From Dyella terrae (GTDB lineage: Bacteria; Pseudomonadota; Gammaproteobacteria; Xanthomonadales; Rhodanobacteraceae), in NCBI RefSeq assembly GCF_022394535.1, contig NZ_CP089414.1, positions 4,650,001 to 4,714,000 on the forward strand: a stretch of DNA of 64,000 nt, written 5' to 3'. The stretch's first letter is position 1. Each line of letters starts with the position of its first letter. Below, in pieces: positions 42,443 to 51,485 of the stretch. The position numbers and the translations under genes are program-made. The notes under the pieces were generated by a model. It was not told the DNA's origin. It worked only from the letters and a program-made list of their open reading frames with translations, and did no database searches.

Positions 42443-42751
42443 ATGCGCTATCGCTACCTGCTTCTCGTCACCGCACTGCTGTGCGCCAACGCAACAGCGC
42501 AGAGCATTGTCCCGACCTCATCCAGCGATCACTGGGGCAAGCTCTCGCCTGCGCCGGCGAGCACCGTGGCGAGTGGTTATCGCGACACACTTAGCACGGC
42601 CGCTGGCGACGCGCAGCGTTTCAATTTCAACGAAGGTCCCGCTAAGGACAAGGCGCCGCCCGACCAGACGCCGATCCGCGTGATCATCAACAACGGCCAC
42701 GGGCCGAATATCAATTGCGTGCCGATGGGGCCGGGTGGCGCGTGTCACTGA
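42443..42751 (+). CDS. Small secreted protein between the regulator and kinase genes
   Basis: 102 aa from the ATG at 42443, preceded by GGAG; an ATG at 42431 is possible. A signal peptide is evident (YLLLVTALLCANATAQS). The mature part of about 80 residues is polar and disordered-looking. It ends in a Gly/Asn/Pro segment with two cysteines (INNGHGPNINCVPMGPGGACH). I do not recognise a family. Its position between the two genes of a two-component system suggests a periplasmic signal partner or a substrate of the array; this is inference. Confidence 0.6.
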   Translation: MRYRYLLLVTALLCANATAQSIVPTSSSDHWGKLSPAPASTVASGYRDTLSTAAGDAQRFNFNEGPAKDKAPPDQTPIRVIINNGHGPNINCVPMGPGGACH

Positions 42752-42779
42752 CGGCCGTCGTTTGCGGGGGAGAGGTTTG

Positions 42780-44159
42780 ATGTGGCTGGGCTTGCGTTCG
42801 CTCGAGTCGCGCATGGTGATGCTGCTGGGTTTTGCCGGTATCGCGGGCGCACTTATCTACGCTGGTGTGACGCAGTGGCCGTTGCCGCAGATTCTGGTAT
42901 GGCTACGCCAGCTAGGCATCAACCTCGGAACGCCGGCGCATTTCGGGTTTTACGGCGGCATCCTCGTATCGATGGCCTTTCTGCTGCCCTTGTCGCTCTG
43001 GCTGGGCCATCGCGTGATATCGCCCATCACCAAGCTGTTGCGCGCGCTCGAAGGCGCCGTGGCCAGTTACCGCGACGGTGACTTCAGCTTTTCCATCGCG
43101 GCCACGCGCCGCGACGAACTGGGCGAGCTGATCCGCATGCACAACGCGCTGGGGCAGACCTTGCGCGAGCAGCGCCAGAACCTTGCACAGCGCGAATTGC
43201 TGCTGGATACGGTGGTGCAGAACACGCCCGTCGCGCTGGTGCTCACTGATGCCAGCGGACGAGTGACCTACGCCAACATTGCTTCGCGCCATCTCTTCAA
43301 CGAGGGGCGCACTTTGCACGGCCTGGATTTCGGCGAGCTGCTCAGCGACAGTCCCGAAGCACTGCGTCGCGCGGTGGAAAGCGGAGAGGATGCGCTGCTG
43401 ACCGTGGAGATGGACGGCGGTGAGGAAACCTTTCACCTATCGCAACGCAGCTTCCGTTTGCAGGGGAGGCCGCATCGTTTGCAGTTGTTCCGGCGCATGA
43501 CGCGCGAACTGTCGCGACAGGAAGTCGCCACGTGGAAACGCGTGATCCGCGTGATCAGCCATGAACTCAACAACTCGCTGGCGCCGATTTCCTCGCTGGC
43601 GCATTCCGGCGCGGAACTCGCGCGCCGGGGCGACACCGCGCGCCTGCCGGGCGTCTTCGCCACCATCGGTGAGCGCGCGCGGCATCTGCATGGTTTCATT
43701 GCCGGCTACGCCAGTTTCGCCAAGCTGCCCGCGCCACAACCCAAGGCGATCGAATGGAAGCCATTCCTGGACGGCTTGGCGTTGCACTGCAAATTCCGCC
43801 TGGGCAGCGCCTTGCCCGAGCAGCCCGGTTGGTTCGACACGGCGCAGATCGAGCAGGTATTGATCAACCTGGTGAAGAACGCACACGAATCGGGCAGCGC
43901 CGATGACGAAGTATCGCTGTCGGTCATGATCGTCGCCCGTGATGCGCGCATCGAGGTGGCCGACCGTGGCCCTGGCATGAGCGAGACGGTGCTGGCGCAG
44001 GCCCTGTTGCCGTTCTATTCCACCAAGCGTTCCGGCACCGGCCTGGGTCTGGCGTTGGCGCGCGAGATCGTGGAAGCCCATGGCGGCCGCATCGCGCTCA
44101 ACAACCGGGAGGATGGCGGCCTGCGGGTCAGCCTGTTGCTCCCGCTAGGGTCAAGATAA
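42780..44159 (+). CDS. Membrane-bound PAS sensor histidine kinase
   Basis: 459 aa. Two membrane helices (about 12-32 and 58-80) flank a short periplasmic loop (about 33-57). Then come a HAMP-like linker (HRVISPITKLLRAL), a PAS domain (about 143-240), the dimerisation/phospho-acceptor motif VISHELNNSLAPISSL (H261) and a HATPase domain with INLVKNAHES, DRGPGMS and GTGLGLALAREIVEAHGG. The HELNNSLAPISS motif is typical of NtrB/NtrY-type partners of NtrC regulators. The ATG at 42780 has GGGGGAGAGG. It is the cognate kinase candidate for the regulator at 41037. The small periplasmic loop suggests it senses membrane or protein signals rather than a bulky ligand. Confidence 0.94.
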   Translation: MWLGLRSLESRMVMLLGFAGIAGALIYAGVTQWPLPQILVWLRQLGINLGTPAHFGFYGGILVSMAFLLPLSLWLGHRVISPITKLLRALEGAVASYRDGDFSFSIAATRRDELGELIRMHNALGQTLREQRQNLAQRELLLDTVVQNTPVALVLTDASGRVTYANIASRHLFNEGRTLHGLDFGELLSDSPEALRRAVESGEDALLTVEMDGGEETFHLSQRSFRLQGRPHRLQLFRRMTRELSRQEVATWKRVIRVISHELNNSLAPISSLAHSGAELARRGDTARLPGVFATIGERARHLHGFIAGYASFAKLPAPQPKAIEWKPFLDGLALHCKFRLGSALPEQPGWFDTAQIEQVLINLVKNAHESGSADDEVSLSVMIVARDARIEVADRGPGMSETVLAQALLPFYSTKRSGTGLGLALAREIVEAHGGRIALNNREDGGLRVSLLLPLGSR

Positions 44160-44243
44160 CGTTCAATCAAATAGCCACGACACTTTGTCGGCGCCGGGCT
44201 CGCCTATACTCGATCCCATCTTCATGGAATGGGAAGGCAGGCA

Positions 44244-45197
44244 ATGGGCTCGATATTTGCTCTCGTATTGATCGCGGTCGCCGTGATTGTGGTCGCCAAG
44301 CTGGTGCGCATGGTGCCGCAGGGTTACGAATGGACGGTGGAGCGTTTCGGTCGCTATACGCGCACGCTCACACCGGGCCTGCATTTCCTCGTCCCCTTCA
44401 TCTACAGCATCGGTCGCAAGATGAACATGATGGAGCAGGTGCTGGACGTGCCCTCGAAGGACGTCATCACCAAGGACAACGCCGTGGTGCGCGTCGATGG
44501 TGTGGTGTTCTATCAGGTGCTGGATGCAGCCAAAGCCGCCTATGAAGTGGCAAATCTCGAGCAGGCCGCGCTGGCGTTGGTGATGACCAACATCCGCACG
44601 GTGCTGGGCTCGATGGACCTGGATGAATCGCTGAGTCAGCGCGACGCCATCAACGCCAAGCTGCTTAACGTGGTGGATGAAGCCACCCATCCGTGGGGTG
44701 TCAAGGTCAATCGCATCGAGATCAAGGACATCGCGCCTCCGCGAGATCTGATTGATTCGATGGCGCGCCAGATGAAGGCCGAGCGCGAGAAGCGTGCAAA
44801 CATTCTCGAAGCAGAAGGTTTTCGTCAGGCAGCCATTCTCAAGGCTGAAGGTGAAAAGCAGTCAGTGATTCTGGCGGCAGAAGGTGAGAAGGAAGCCGCT
44901 TTCCGCGCTGCTGAAGCCCGCGAGCGCTCGGCAGAAGCCGAAGCCAAGGCAACCACCATGGTGTCCGAATCGATCGCCAACGGTAACGTCAACGCGCTCA
45001 ATTATTTCGTCGCCAACAAGTACGTCGAGGCGCTGAAGGAAATGGCGCACTCGCCCAACCAGAAGATGCTGCTGCTTCCGATGGAAACCACCGGCATCCT
45101 CGGTTCGCTGGCAGGCATTGCCGAGCTCGCCAAGGATTCGCTCAGCCAACAGCAGGCCAGCAATACGGGCCGCCGCACGCCACCGTCGATGAGCTGA
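44244..45197 (+). CDS. SPFH/Band 7 membrane protein (QmcA/stomatin-like)
   Basis: 317 aa. An N-terminal hairpin helix (1-22) anchors it. The SPFH domain follows (about 25-190, [19 protein letters not shown] and [20 protein letters not shown]). After it comes a coiled-coil-rich segment with [20 protein letters not shown] repeats, and the family C-terminus. QmcA-type proteins form large inner-membrane cages that associate with proteases such as FtsH and with NfeD partners. NfeD is encoded 10 bases downstream, the classical pair. The ATG at 44244 has GGAAGG. Confidence 0.94.
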   Translation: MGSIFALVLIAVAVIVVAKLVRMVPQGYEWTVERFGRYTRTLTPGLHFLVPFIYSIGRKMNMMEQVLDVPSKDVITKDNAVVRVDGVVFYQVLDAAKAAYEVANLEQAALALVMTNIRTVLGSMDLDESLSQRDAINAKLLNVVDEATHPWGVKVNRIEIKDIAPPRDLIDSMARQMKAEREKRANILEAEGFRQAAILKAEGEKQSVILAAEGEKEAAFRAAEARERSAEAEAKATTMVSESIANGNVNALNYFVANKYVEALKEMAHSPNQKMLLLPMETTGILGSLAGIAELAKDSLSQQQASNTGRRTPPSMS

Positions 45198-45206
45198 GCG
45201 ACGACC

Positions 45207-45653
45207 ATGGAACAGATCGCCGTGCATTACCTGTGGTGGATCCTCGCGTTGGTGCTGATCGCCATCGAGGTGATCCTGCCCGGCTATTTCATGCTGTGGA
45301 TCGGCATTGCCGCTGGCGTCACCGGGTTGGTGGTGCTGGTTGCGCCGGGTATGTCGTTGCTCGCGCAGGCGCTGGTGTTCGTGGTGCTCGCGTTTCTTTC
45401 CTGTGCGGCCTATTGGTACGGGCTGCGTCCGCGCCTGATGCGCAACGAGCCGGGTGACGCGCTGCTCAACCGACGTGGTGAGCAGAAGATCGGACAACGC
45501 TATGTGCTGGCTGAGCCTATCGTCCATGGGCGGGGCAAGGCGAAGGTGGGCGATAGTTTGTGGTTGGTGAGTGGGCCGGATTTGCCTGTCGGCAGTATGG
45601 TGGAGGTGGTGGGGGTCGATGGGACTACGTTGTTGGTGAGGGCGGCGGAGTAG
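45207..45653 (+). CDS. NfeD family protein
   Basis: 148 aa, the short NfeD form. Two to three hydrophobic segments (WILALVLIAIEVILPGYFML, and VTGLVVLVAPGMSLL) are followed by a C-terminal OB-fold (about 85-148, GQRYVLAEPIVHGRGKAKVG). It partners with the upstream stomatin-like protein in membrane quality control. No ClpP-like protease domain is present. Confidence 0.94.
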   Translation: MEQIAVHYLWWILALVLIAIEVILPGYFMLWIGIAAGVTGLVVLVAPGMSLLAQALVFVVLAFLSCAAYWYGLRPRLMRNEPGDALLNRRGEQKIGQRYVLAEPIVHGRGKAKVGDSLWLVSGPDLPVGSMVEVVGVDGTTLLVRAAE

Positions 45654-45667
45654 GGGACCGTTCTTTG

Positions 45668-46758
45668 CTCCCTCTCCCCTTTTGGGGAGAGGGTTGGGGT
45701 GAGGGGCGGGTGCTCGCCTTACCGTTTCATCTCTAGCCGTCATCCCGGCGTAGGCCGGGATCCAGAGCCTCGGTGTTTGGTTTTAGCGCTACGGCGATCT
45801 GGCTCGCCTGCGGCGGGCTTTCGCCCTCCTACCGGAGGCCGAGTCACTTTTCTTTGCTTGCCCACGCACGCGCAGGAGCGCGTGCGAACGGCGAAGCCGG
45901 CCCGAAGGGCGGAGGGCAGGATGCCCGGAGTAAAGAAAAGTAACCCGAAGAAAGGGCACCCCCACTTGGCGCTGGCCGGCTGCGCCGGCCAGTTCGTGAG
46001 GGGCGGCCGGGCTTTTCGACGGGGCTCCTGCCCCGGCGAAAAGGGATCGGCATCCATGCCGATCCCCCTGCGGGCCTTCTCGTCCACCCCTCACCGCCGC
46101 ACAGGGGGCCCGAAGGTCAATGGCGTCGAGCCGAAGGCTCGTGCAGCAGAGCTGCACATCGCACTAATGCGGAAAGGACTTAAAGCAGGCTTCGCTGCGC
46201 TTCCCGACCGGTGTGGAGGACTCGATGCGTAACGGCATCGCTTTTCTCTTCTGCTTTGAGTTTGTGTGCTTGGCAGGAGCAAAGCGACCTGTCGTGACGC
46301 GATGTGCAGCTCTGCTGCACGAGCCGTCTGCTTGCTGCTCTTGATCTATCGGGTCCCCGTATGAGGCGGCGGGCGGGTGGAGAGAAGGCCCGCAGGGGAA
46401 TCGGCATGGATGCCGATTCCTTTTCGTCGGGGCAGGAGCCCCGTCGAAAAGCCCGGAACCCGACCGCGCACCTGGAGGGCGAAGCCCGGAAGGCGACTCA
46501 TCCGGGGGGCCTTTTCTTTTGGTTACTTTTCTTCGGGCAAGCAAAGAAAAGTGACCCGGACTGCGGCAGCAGTTCGGAAGCCCGCCGCAGGCGAGCCAGG
46601 TCGCGATATCGCGACAACCGAGCACAAGGTCACTAGATAACCAGCCCTTCGGCTGTTGAAAAGCGCCTCCTGCTTTCGCAGGGATGACGACAAAGATGAA
46701 GCGGTACCGCGAGCACCCACCCCTCACCCCAACCCTCTCCCCGAAGGGGAGAGGGAGC
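45668..46758. repeat. Composite hairpin-rich dispersed repeat, copy 4 (two arms in inverted orientation)
   Basis: The 1.3-kb gap between nfeD and the thrE-like gene holds a forward arm (45668 to about 46165) and an inverted arm (about 46298-46758) with facing GTGCAGC-AGA-GCTGCAC modules. The outer edges are CTCCCTCTCCCC- and GGGGAGAGGGAG-type palindromes. The spacer segment at about 46167-46209 matches, inverted, the spacer of copy 2 (18204-18241). The two arms could pair over 450 bases. No credible gene lies inside. Positions 46759-46941 hold nothing I can identify. Confidence 0.8.
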
Positions 46759-46941
46759 AGAACGAACGCCCACGTTGAGCAAACGACACGCACACCACCA
46801 ACACAACCACGATTCAGACAACGAACCCCAGACTCCTCCCCCTGACATAGCCGTCCAAATCAGTTTTACTACCGTCATGCCCCAGGCCAAGCCCACCACC
46901 ACCCCATCGCCAGCGACCACCGTCGCCCGGACCACTGCGCG

Positions 46942-48216
46942 ATGAATCCGCCCCTCATCCTCACGCCACAGGCGATGGCACCGCTCAACACCCGCATCGC
47001 GTTCCTGCTGGAGCTGGCGCGTCGCCTGCACCAGTACGGCACGGCGGCGCCGCGCCTGGAGGGGGCTATCGGCGGGGCGGCGCAACGGTTGGGGTTGGTG
47101 GCGGATGTCTGGTCCAGTCCAACGGCCATCATCATCTCGTTCACCGACCTCACGCAGGGTGAGGACGAGGTGGCTCAGGTTACCCAGGTGATGCGTCTGG
47201 CGCCGGGTGACGTGAACCTGGCGCGGTTGAGCGACGCCGATGCCATCGCCGACAAGGTGATCGCAGGCGACATCGATCTGCGCGGAGGGTTTCGCCAGTT
47301 GCGCGAGCTGGGGCGGCCGGACACACGCCGCGCGCAGGCGGGCGTGATCGCGAGTTACGGCCTGGCGGCGGCGAGTGTTGTGGCGCTGCTGTTGCACAGC
47401 TCGTGGGCGGATCTCATCGCGGCGGCGGTGATCGGCCTCATCATCGGCACGATCACTGTGCTTTCTGCCACACGGCCTCGGCTGGCCGTGGCGAGTGAGG
47501 CCATCAGCGCGCTGGTCGCTACGACCATTGCTATCGTAGTCAGCCAGTTCGTGGTGCCGTTGGCGATCAAGTCAGTGATCCTGGCGGGATTGATCGTGCT
47601 CATGCCGGGCATGGCACTCACCACGGCGGTGCGCGAGATCTCCAGCCAGCATTTGGTGGCGGGCGTGGCACGCATGGGTGGTGCGATCGCGACGCTTATC
47701 AAACTCACCTTTGGTGCGGTGGCCGCGACCACGCTGTGCACGGCATTCGGCATCGAAGGCCGCGATTACGCGTTGCCGCCTTTGCCATCGTGGACGGATT
47801 ATCCGGCGTTGATCCTGGGCGCTTTCGCCTTTGCCATTTCCTTCCGCGCGGCACGGCGCGACTGGCTGGTGGTCATGGCGGCGGTGGTGATCGGATATCT
47901 GGCGACGCGCTGGGGTGGTGCGTTGGCCGCCAAACTGCCGGCGGCGCCGTTCGGTGTGTTCCTGGGCGGATTGATCCTGAGCAGCCTTGCCAATCTGTAT
48001 GCGCGTTTTGTGCACCGGCCGGGCGCCATCATTCGCGAGCCCGGCATCATTCTGCTGGTGCCGGGAAGTACAGGGTTTCGCAGCGTGTCGTATTTGCTCG
48101 AGCGGGACACCACGTTGGGCATGGACACCAGTTTGCTGCTGGTAACGCTGCTCATTGCATTGGTGGCCGGATTGCTGTTCGGCGATCTGCTTATTGCGCC
48201 ACGCCGTTCGTTGTAA
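46942..48216 (+). CDS. Threonine/serine exporter family protein (ThrE-type, fused YjjP/YjjB halves)
   Basis: 424 aa. The first ~110 residues are a soluble lead (RIAFLLELARRLHQYGTAAPRLEGAI), typical of the ThrE N-terminal part. About ten membrane helices follow. The VLMPGMALTTAVREISSQHLVAGVARM segment matches the conserved ThrE/YjjP domain; the last third carries the YjjB-like half, with PGSTGFRSVSYLLERDTTLG near the end. By family it exports threonine and serine, or succinate for YjjPB. The terminator immediately downstream is shared with the convergent H-NS-like gene. Confidence 0.9.
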   Translation: MNPPLILTPQAMAPLNTRIAFLLELARRLHQYGTAAPRLEGAIGGAAQRLGLVADVWSSPTAIIISFTDLTQGEDEVAQVTQVMRLAPGDVNLARLSDADAIADKVIAGDIDLRGGFRQLRELGRPDTRRAQAGVIASYGLAAASVVALLLHSSWADLIAAAVIGLIIGTITVLSATRPRLAVASEAISALVATTIAIVVSQFVVPLAIKSVILAGLIVLMPGMALTTAVREISSQHLVAGVARMGGAIATLIKLTFGAVAATTLCTAFGIEGRDYALPPLPSWTDYPALILGAFAFAISFRAARRDWLVVMAAVVIGYLATRWGGALAAKLPAAPFGVFLGGLILSSLANLYARFVHRPGAIIREPGIILLVPGSTGFRSVSYLLERDTTLGMDTSLLLVTLLIALVAGLLFGDLLIAPRRSL

Positions 48217-48238
48217 AAATGCGAGGCCGCAAATAAAA

Positions 48239-48266
48239 ATGCCGACCCTTGGGTCGGCATTTTTTT
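48239..48266. terminator. Bidirectional rho-independent terminator
   Basis: ATGCCGACCC (48239-48248), TT loop, GGGTCGGCAT (48251-48260), then seven T. The complementary A-run before the stem (AAAA at 48235-48238) makes it work in both directions, ending the exporter gene and the convergent H-NS-like gene. Confidence 0.92.
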
Positions 48267-48283
48267 GTTTACAGGATGGACGA

Positions 48284-48610
48284 TCAGATCGCCAGATCCT
48301 TTTCCTTTTTGCCGGCCTTCAGTGCGTCATTGAACCAGCGCGGACGCTTGCCGCGACCCGACCACATCTGCTCAGGATCAGCGGGATTGCGATACTTGGG
48401 AGCCACTGTGCCACCGCTGCGACGGGCCTTGCCGGCGCGTGCGCTGCCAAAAATATCTTCAACCGAAAAACCCTCGGCCTTGATCAATGCGTGGATTTTC
48501 TCGCGAAGCTTGGAAACCTTTTCCTTACGCAATTCGTGCTGGCGACTCTGCGCCTTGCTGATCAGGTCGTTGAGCTGATTATGGTTGAGGTTCTTGATAT
48601 CAACTGCCAT
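48284..48610 (-). CDS. H-NS family histone-like nucleoid-structuring protein
   Basis: 108 aa. The N-terminal part is a coiled-coil oligomerisation region (LNDLISKAQSRQHELRKEKV) and the C-terminal part carries the DNA-binding motif YRNPADPEQMWSGRGKRPRW, which is the H-NS signature. It silences AT-rich DNA in the nucleoid; in xanthomonads such proteins control virulence and acquired genes. It is preceded (on its own strand) by an AT-rich stretch that may be autoregulatory. Confidence 0.93.
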   Translation of the reverse strand: MAVDIKNLNHNQLNDLISKAQSRQHELRKEKVSKLREKIHALIKAEGFSVEDIFGSARAGKARRSGGTVAPKYRNPADPEQMWSGRGKRPRWFNDALKAGKKEKDLAI

Positions 48611-48940
48611 GCGTTACTCCCGGGGGTGAGTGTGGCTACTTGCACGGGCACCGCAACTTAGGGCAGTACCTCTTATGGTTTATTGATTTTTACCGATTCA
48701 ACGTTTTGATGCAAAGCCGACATTGCCAGGAACGGGTAAAGCCATTTGTTTCATGTGATTCCAATAATGGGCCCTGTGGATTTATGTGGCGCCCATCCCC
48801 CTTTAGTTCGAATCATGACGCATGGCACATGACGATTAATCGATGGCCGACCGTTCAGTGGAAAATGTCTGGCGTCGGACCGTAAATGACTGCGATAGGC
48901 CAATGGAACCGGGCTGAAAATGTCAGCGCCGGACAATAAA
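48611..48940. promoter_or_regulatory. AT-rich region upstream of the H-NS-like gene, with a direct repeat
   Basis: This 330-base gene-free stretch between the H-NS-like gene and proS is unusually AT-rich for the window, in keeping with H-NS autoregulation. Near its right end an imperfect direct repeat of about 25 bases occurs (48861-48886 and 48916-48940; shared core GAAAATGTC...GCG-CGGAC..TAAA), with starts 55 bases apart. I see no open frame with coding features and no clear promoter motif. Confidence 0.4.
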
Positions 48941-48941
48941 G

Positions 48942-48969
48942 AAAACGGCCGCTTGCGCGGCCGTTTTTT
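48942..48969. terminator. Rho-independent terminator of proS
   Basis: AAAACGGCCGC (48942-48952) pairs with GCGGCCGTTTT (48957-48967) around a short TTGC loop, with T-runs on both flanks. It lies 19 bases beyond the proS stop on the minus strand. Confidence 0.85.
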
Positions 48970-48987
48970 ATGACAACTGATCCTGCA

Positions 48988-50685
48988 TTAACCGAGCAGT
49001 GCGAACAGCTCGTCTTGCGTCACGGCCCGGGCTTCGGCCTCGTTGCGGGCACGGTATTCCAGCGTACCGGCGGCGAGGCCGCGCTCGCTGACGACCACGC
49101 GATGTGGAATGCCGATTAGTTCCATGTCCGCGAACATGGCGCCGGGACGCAGGCCACGGTCGTCTAGCACCACGTCGATGCCGCGGGCCTGCAAAGCCTG
49201 GTAGAGCGATTGAGCGGCCTCGCTGATTTCCGGCGTGTTCTTGGGATTGATCACGCACACAGCCGCGCGCCAGGGGGCCATCGGCTCGGGCCAGATGATG
49301 CCGGCGTCATCGTGGCGCTGTTCGATGGCGGCCGCCACGATGCGACTGACGCCGATGCCGTAGCAGCCCATCAGCATTACCTGGGCCTTGCCGTTCTCAT
49401 CCAGCACGGTGGCCTTGAGTGCCTCGGCGTACTTGCTGCCGAGCTGGAACACGTGGCCCACCTCAATGCCGCGCGCGATCTGCAGGGTGCCCTTGCCATC
49501 CGGCGAGGGGTCGCCAGCGACGACCTTGCGGATGTCTTCCACACGGGTCACGCGGGCGTCGCGATCCCAGTTGGCGCCGGTGTAGTGGGTGCCGTCCTGG
49601 TTGCCGCCGCAGACGAAATCGGCCAACACGGCCGCGCTGCGATCGACGATGACGGGGATGCTCGCCGGCAGCCCAGCCGGTCCGATGAAGCCGGGGCGGG
49701 CACCGGTAGCGGCGAGGATTTCCTCCTCGGAGGCCAGCACGGAATCACCCGGCATCTCAGCGAGCTTGCCGGCCTTCACCTCGTTGATCTCGTGGTCGCC
49801 GCGCACGCACAGCGCGACGAGGCCTTCGGTGCCGCGCACCAGGATGGTCTTCACGCACTGCTGCGGCGTGACCTTCAGGAAGGCAGCAACGTCTTCGATG
49901 GTCTTCTGCGTGGGTGTATCCACGCGCTGGAGTGCGGCGGACGCGGCGGGGCGCTCGGCGGTGGGCGCCAGCGCCTCGGCCTTCTCGATGTTGGCGGCGT
50001 AGTCGGAGCCGTCGGAGAAGATCAGTGCGTCTTCGCCCGAATCGGCCAGTACCTGGAATTCGTGGCTGGCGTTGCCGCCGATGGCGCCGGTGTCGGCCTG
50101 CACAGCGCGGAACGTCAGGCCCAGGCGGGTGAAGATGCGCGTGTACGCCTGGTACATGGCGTCATAGGTTTCAGCCAGCGATTCCTGGGAGAGATGGAAG
50201 GAGTAGGCATCCTTCATCAGGAACTCGCGCGCGCGCATCACGCCGAAGCGGGGGCGGATCTCGTCGCGGAACTTGGTCTGGATCTGATAGAAGTTGACCG
50301 GCAGTTGCTTGTAGCTCTTCAGCTCGTTGCGCGCGAAGTCGGTGATCACTTCCTCGGCCGTGGGCGCGTAGCAGAACTCCTGCTCCTTGCGGTCCTTGAT
50401 CTTCAGCAGCTGCGGGCCGAATTTCGCCCAGCGACCGCTTTCCTCCCACAGCTCTTTGGGCTGGATGGTCGGCATGAGCAGTTCGACCGCGCCGGCGCGG
50501 TCCATTTCCTCACGAACGACGGCCTCCACCTTGCGTAGCACGCGCAGGCCCAGCGGCGACCAGGTGTACAGGCCGGAGGCGAGCTTGCGGATCATGCCGG
50601 TACGCAGCATCAGGCGATGGCTGGTGATTTCGGCGTCGGCAGGGACTTCCTTGACGGTGGCCAGGTGGAATTGGCTGAGGCGCAT
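48988..50685 (-). CDS. proS: Prolyl-tRNA synthetase
   Basis: 565 aa, the bacterial-type ProRS. Class II motifs include [23 protein letters not shown] at the N-terminus, motif 2 around [21 protein letters not shown], and [17 protein letters not shown] (motif 3). The editing insertion (about 225-400) is present (GVEDVAAFL-like, [10 protein letters not shown]). It charges tRNA-Pro in the cytosol. A TATAAT on the minus strand (50720-50715) is a good -10 for it. Confidence 0.97.
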   Translation of the reverse strand: MRLSQFHLATVKEVPADAEITSHRLMLRTGMIRKLASGLYTWSPLGLRVLRKVEAVVREEMDRAGAVELLMPTIQPKELWEESGRWAKFGPQLLKIKDRKEQEFCYAPTAEEVITDFARNELKSYKQLPVNFYQIQTKFRDEIRPRFGVMRAREFLMKDAYSFHLSQESLAETYDAMYQAYTRIFTRLGLTFRAVQADTGAIGGNASHEFQVLADSGEDALIFSDGSDYAANIEKAEALAPTAERPAASAALQRVDTPTQKTIEDVAAFLKVTPQQCVKTILVRGTEGLVALCVRGDHEINEVKAGKLAEMPGDSVLASEEEILAATGARPGFIGPAGLPASIPVIVDRSAAVLADFVCGGNQDGTHYTGANWDRDARVTRVEDIRKVVAGDPSPDGKGTLQIARGIEVGHVFQLGSKYAEALKATVLDENGKAQVMLMGCYGIGVSRIVAAAIEQRHDDAGIIWPEPMAPWRAAVCVINPKNTPEISEAAQSLYQALQARGIDVVLDDRGLRPGAMFADMELIGIPHRVVVSERGLAAGTLEYRARNEAEARAVTQDELFALLG

Positions 50686-50714
50686 GCGAACGGATCCGGC
50701 GGAGAAAGAGGGCG

Positions 50715-50720
50715 ATTATA
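50715..50720 (-). promoter_or_regulatory. Candidate -10 box of the proS promoter
   Basis: The minus strand reads TATAAT at 50720-50715, 30 bases before the proS start codon (50685). No clear -35 is visible. Confidence 0.4.
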
Positions 50721-50786
50721 GCGGCCCGCGACACGTGACTTGGCTGACCGTGCCAGTTTCCGTGCGCTTGCGCCGCCGGGATGCGC

Positions 50787-51218
50787 TTAGGTGCCCGAGC
50801 AATACTGCTGGTACTGCGCCTGGGAGGTGGCCTGCTGCTGTTGGCGCTGGTCGGCGTTGATGACCTTCTGCTGGCCACCTTCTTCCATGATCACGGGGCC
50901 GCTGCCCTTGAGCGTGTCCATGTTGGCTTTGAGCGTGGTGCACAGCTTTGCGCGGTTTTCCGGGGTGTCGGCCATCGGCTGCTGGGGCGTTGCCGGCTTG
51001 GCGGCATCACTGGACGGTTCCGTGCTAGCAGTCTGGGCCGGCGGTGCGGCCAGTGGTTCCACCGAGCCACTGGTGGTGACCTTGTTGTACTTGGTGCCCT
51101 GCGGCGGCGGTGCATCGGAGTAGTGCACGGTGCCGTTGGCGTCCTTCCACTTGTATGCCTGGGCGGCGACCAGGGGCGCAACGAGCAGCAGCGCAGTGGC
51201 AATCATCAGGCGACGCAT
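50787..51218 (-). CDS. DUF4124 domain protein, secreted
   Basis: 143 aa. A signal peptide (LMIATALLLVAPLVAAQA) is followed by the short DUF4124 motif AYKWKDANGTVHYSDAPPP. The rest is low-complexity (PAQTASTEPSSDAAKPATPQ, QQQQATSQAQYQQYC). DUF4124 proteins are common, poorly characterised periplasmic proteins of Gammaproteobacteria. No link to neighbours is visible. Confidence 0.88.
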   Translation of the reverse strand: MRRLMIATALLLVAPLVAAQAYKWKDANGTVHYSDAPPPQGTKYNKVTTSGSVEPLAAPPAQTASTEPSSDAAKPATPQQPMADTPENRAKLCTTLKANMDTLKGSGPVIMEEGGQQKVINADQRQQQQATSQAQYQQYCSGT

Positions 51219-51485
51219 GGTGGACTCCGGGGCGTAGGGCAGGTTAAGGAAAGCGGGCTCGCTCCGGCGGCGTTTCTGGGCATATCCCGGTGGACCGGCG
51301 AGGCCGGCGACGCCCTCCTGCGAGGCCGTAGCATCGTTGCACCCCCTCCAGCCGGACTCAAGCGGGGGATGGTTTACACTGCGCGTATTCCGTCACGGAT
51401 TGATTCATGAGCGACAGTACGCCCGCCAGCCCCCCCACGCCATCGGGGGATTTATCTGCTGCCGAACCTGATCACGACCGGTGCG

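Noticed and set aside
49210..50538. Long plus-strand frames opposite proS, and similar frames opposite valS (54845-56356)
   Set aside because: Long antisense frames of GC-rich genes. The synthetases are certain and the antisense products match nothing.
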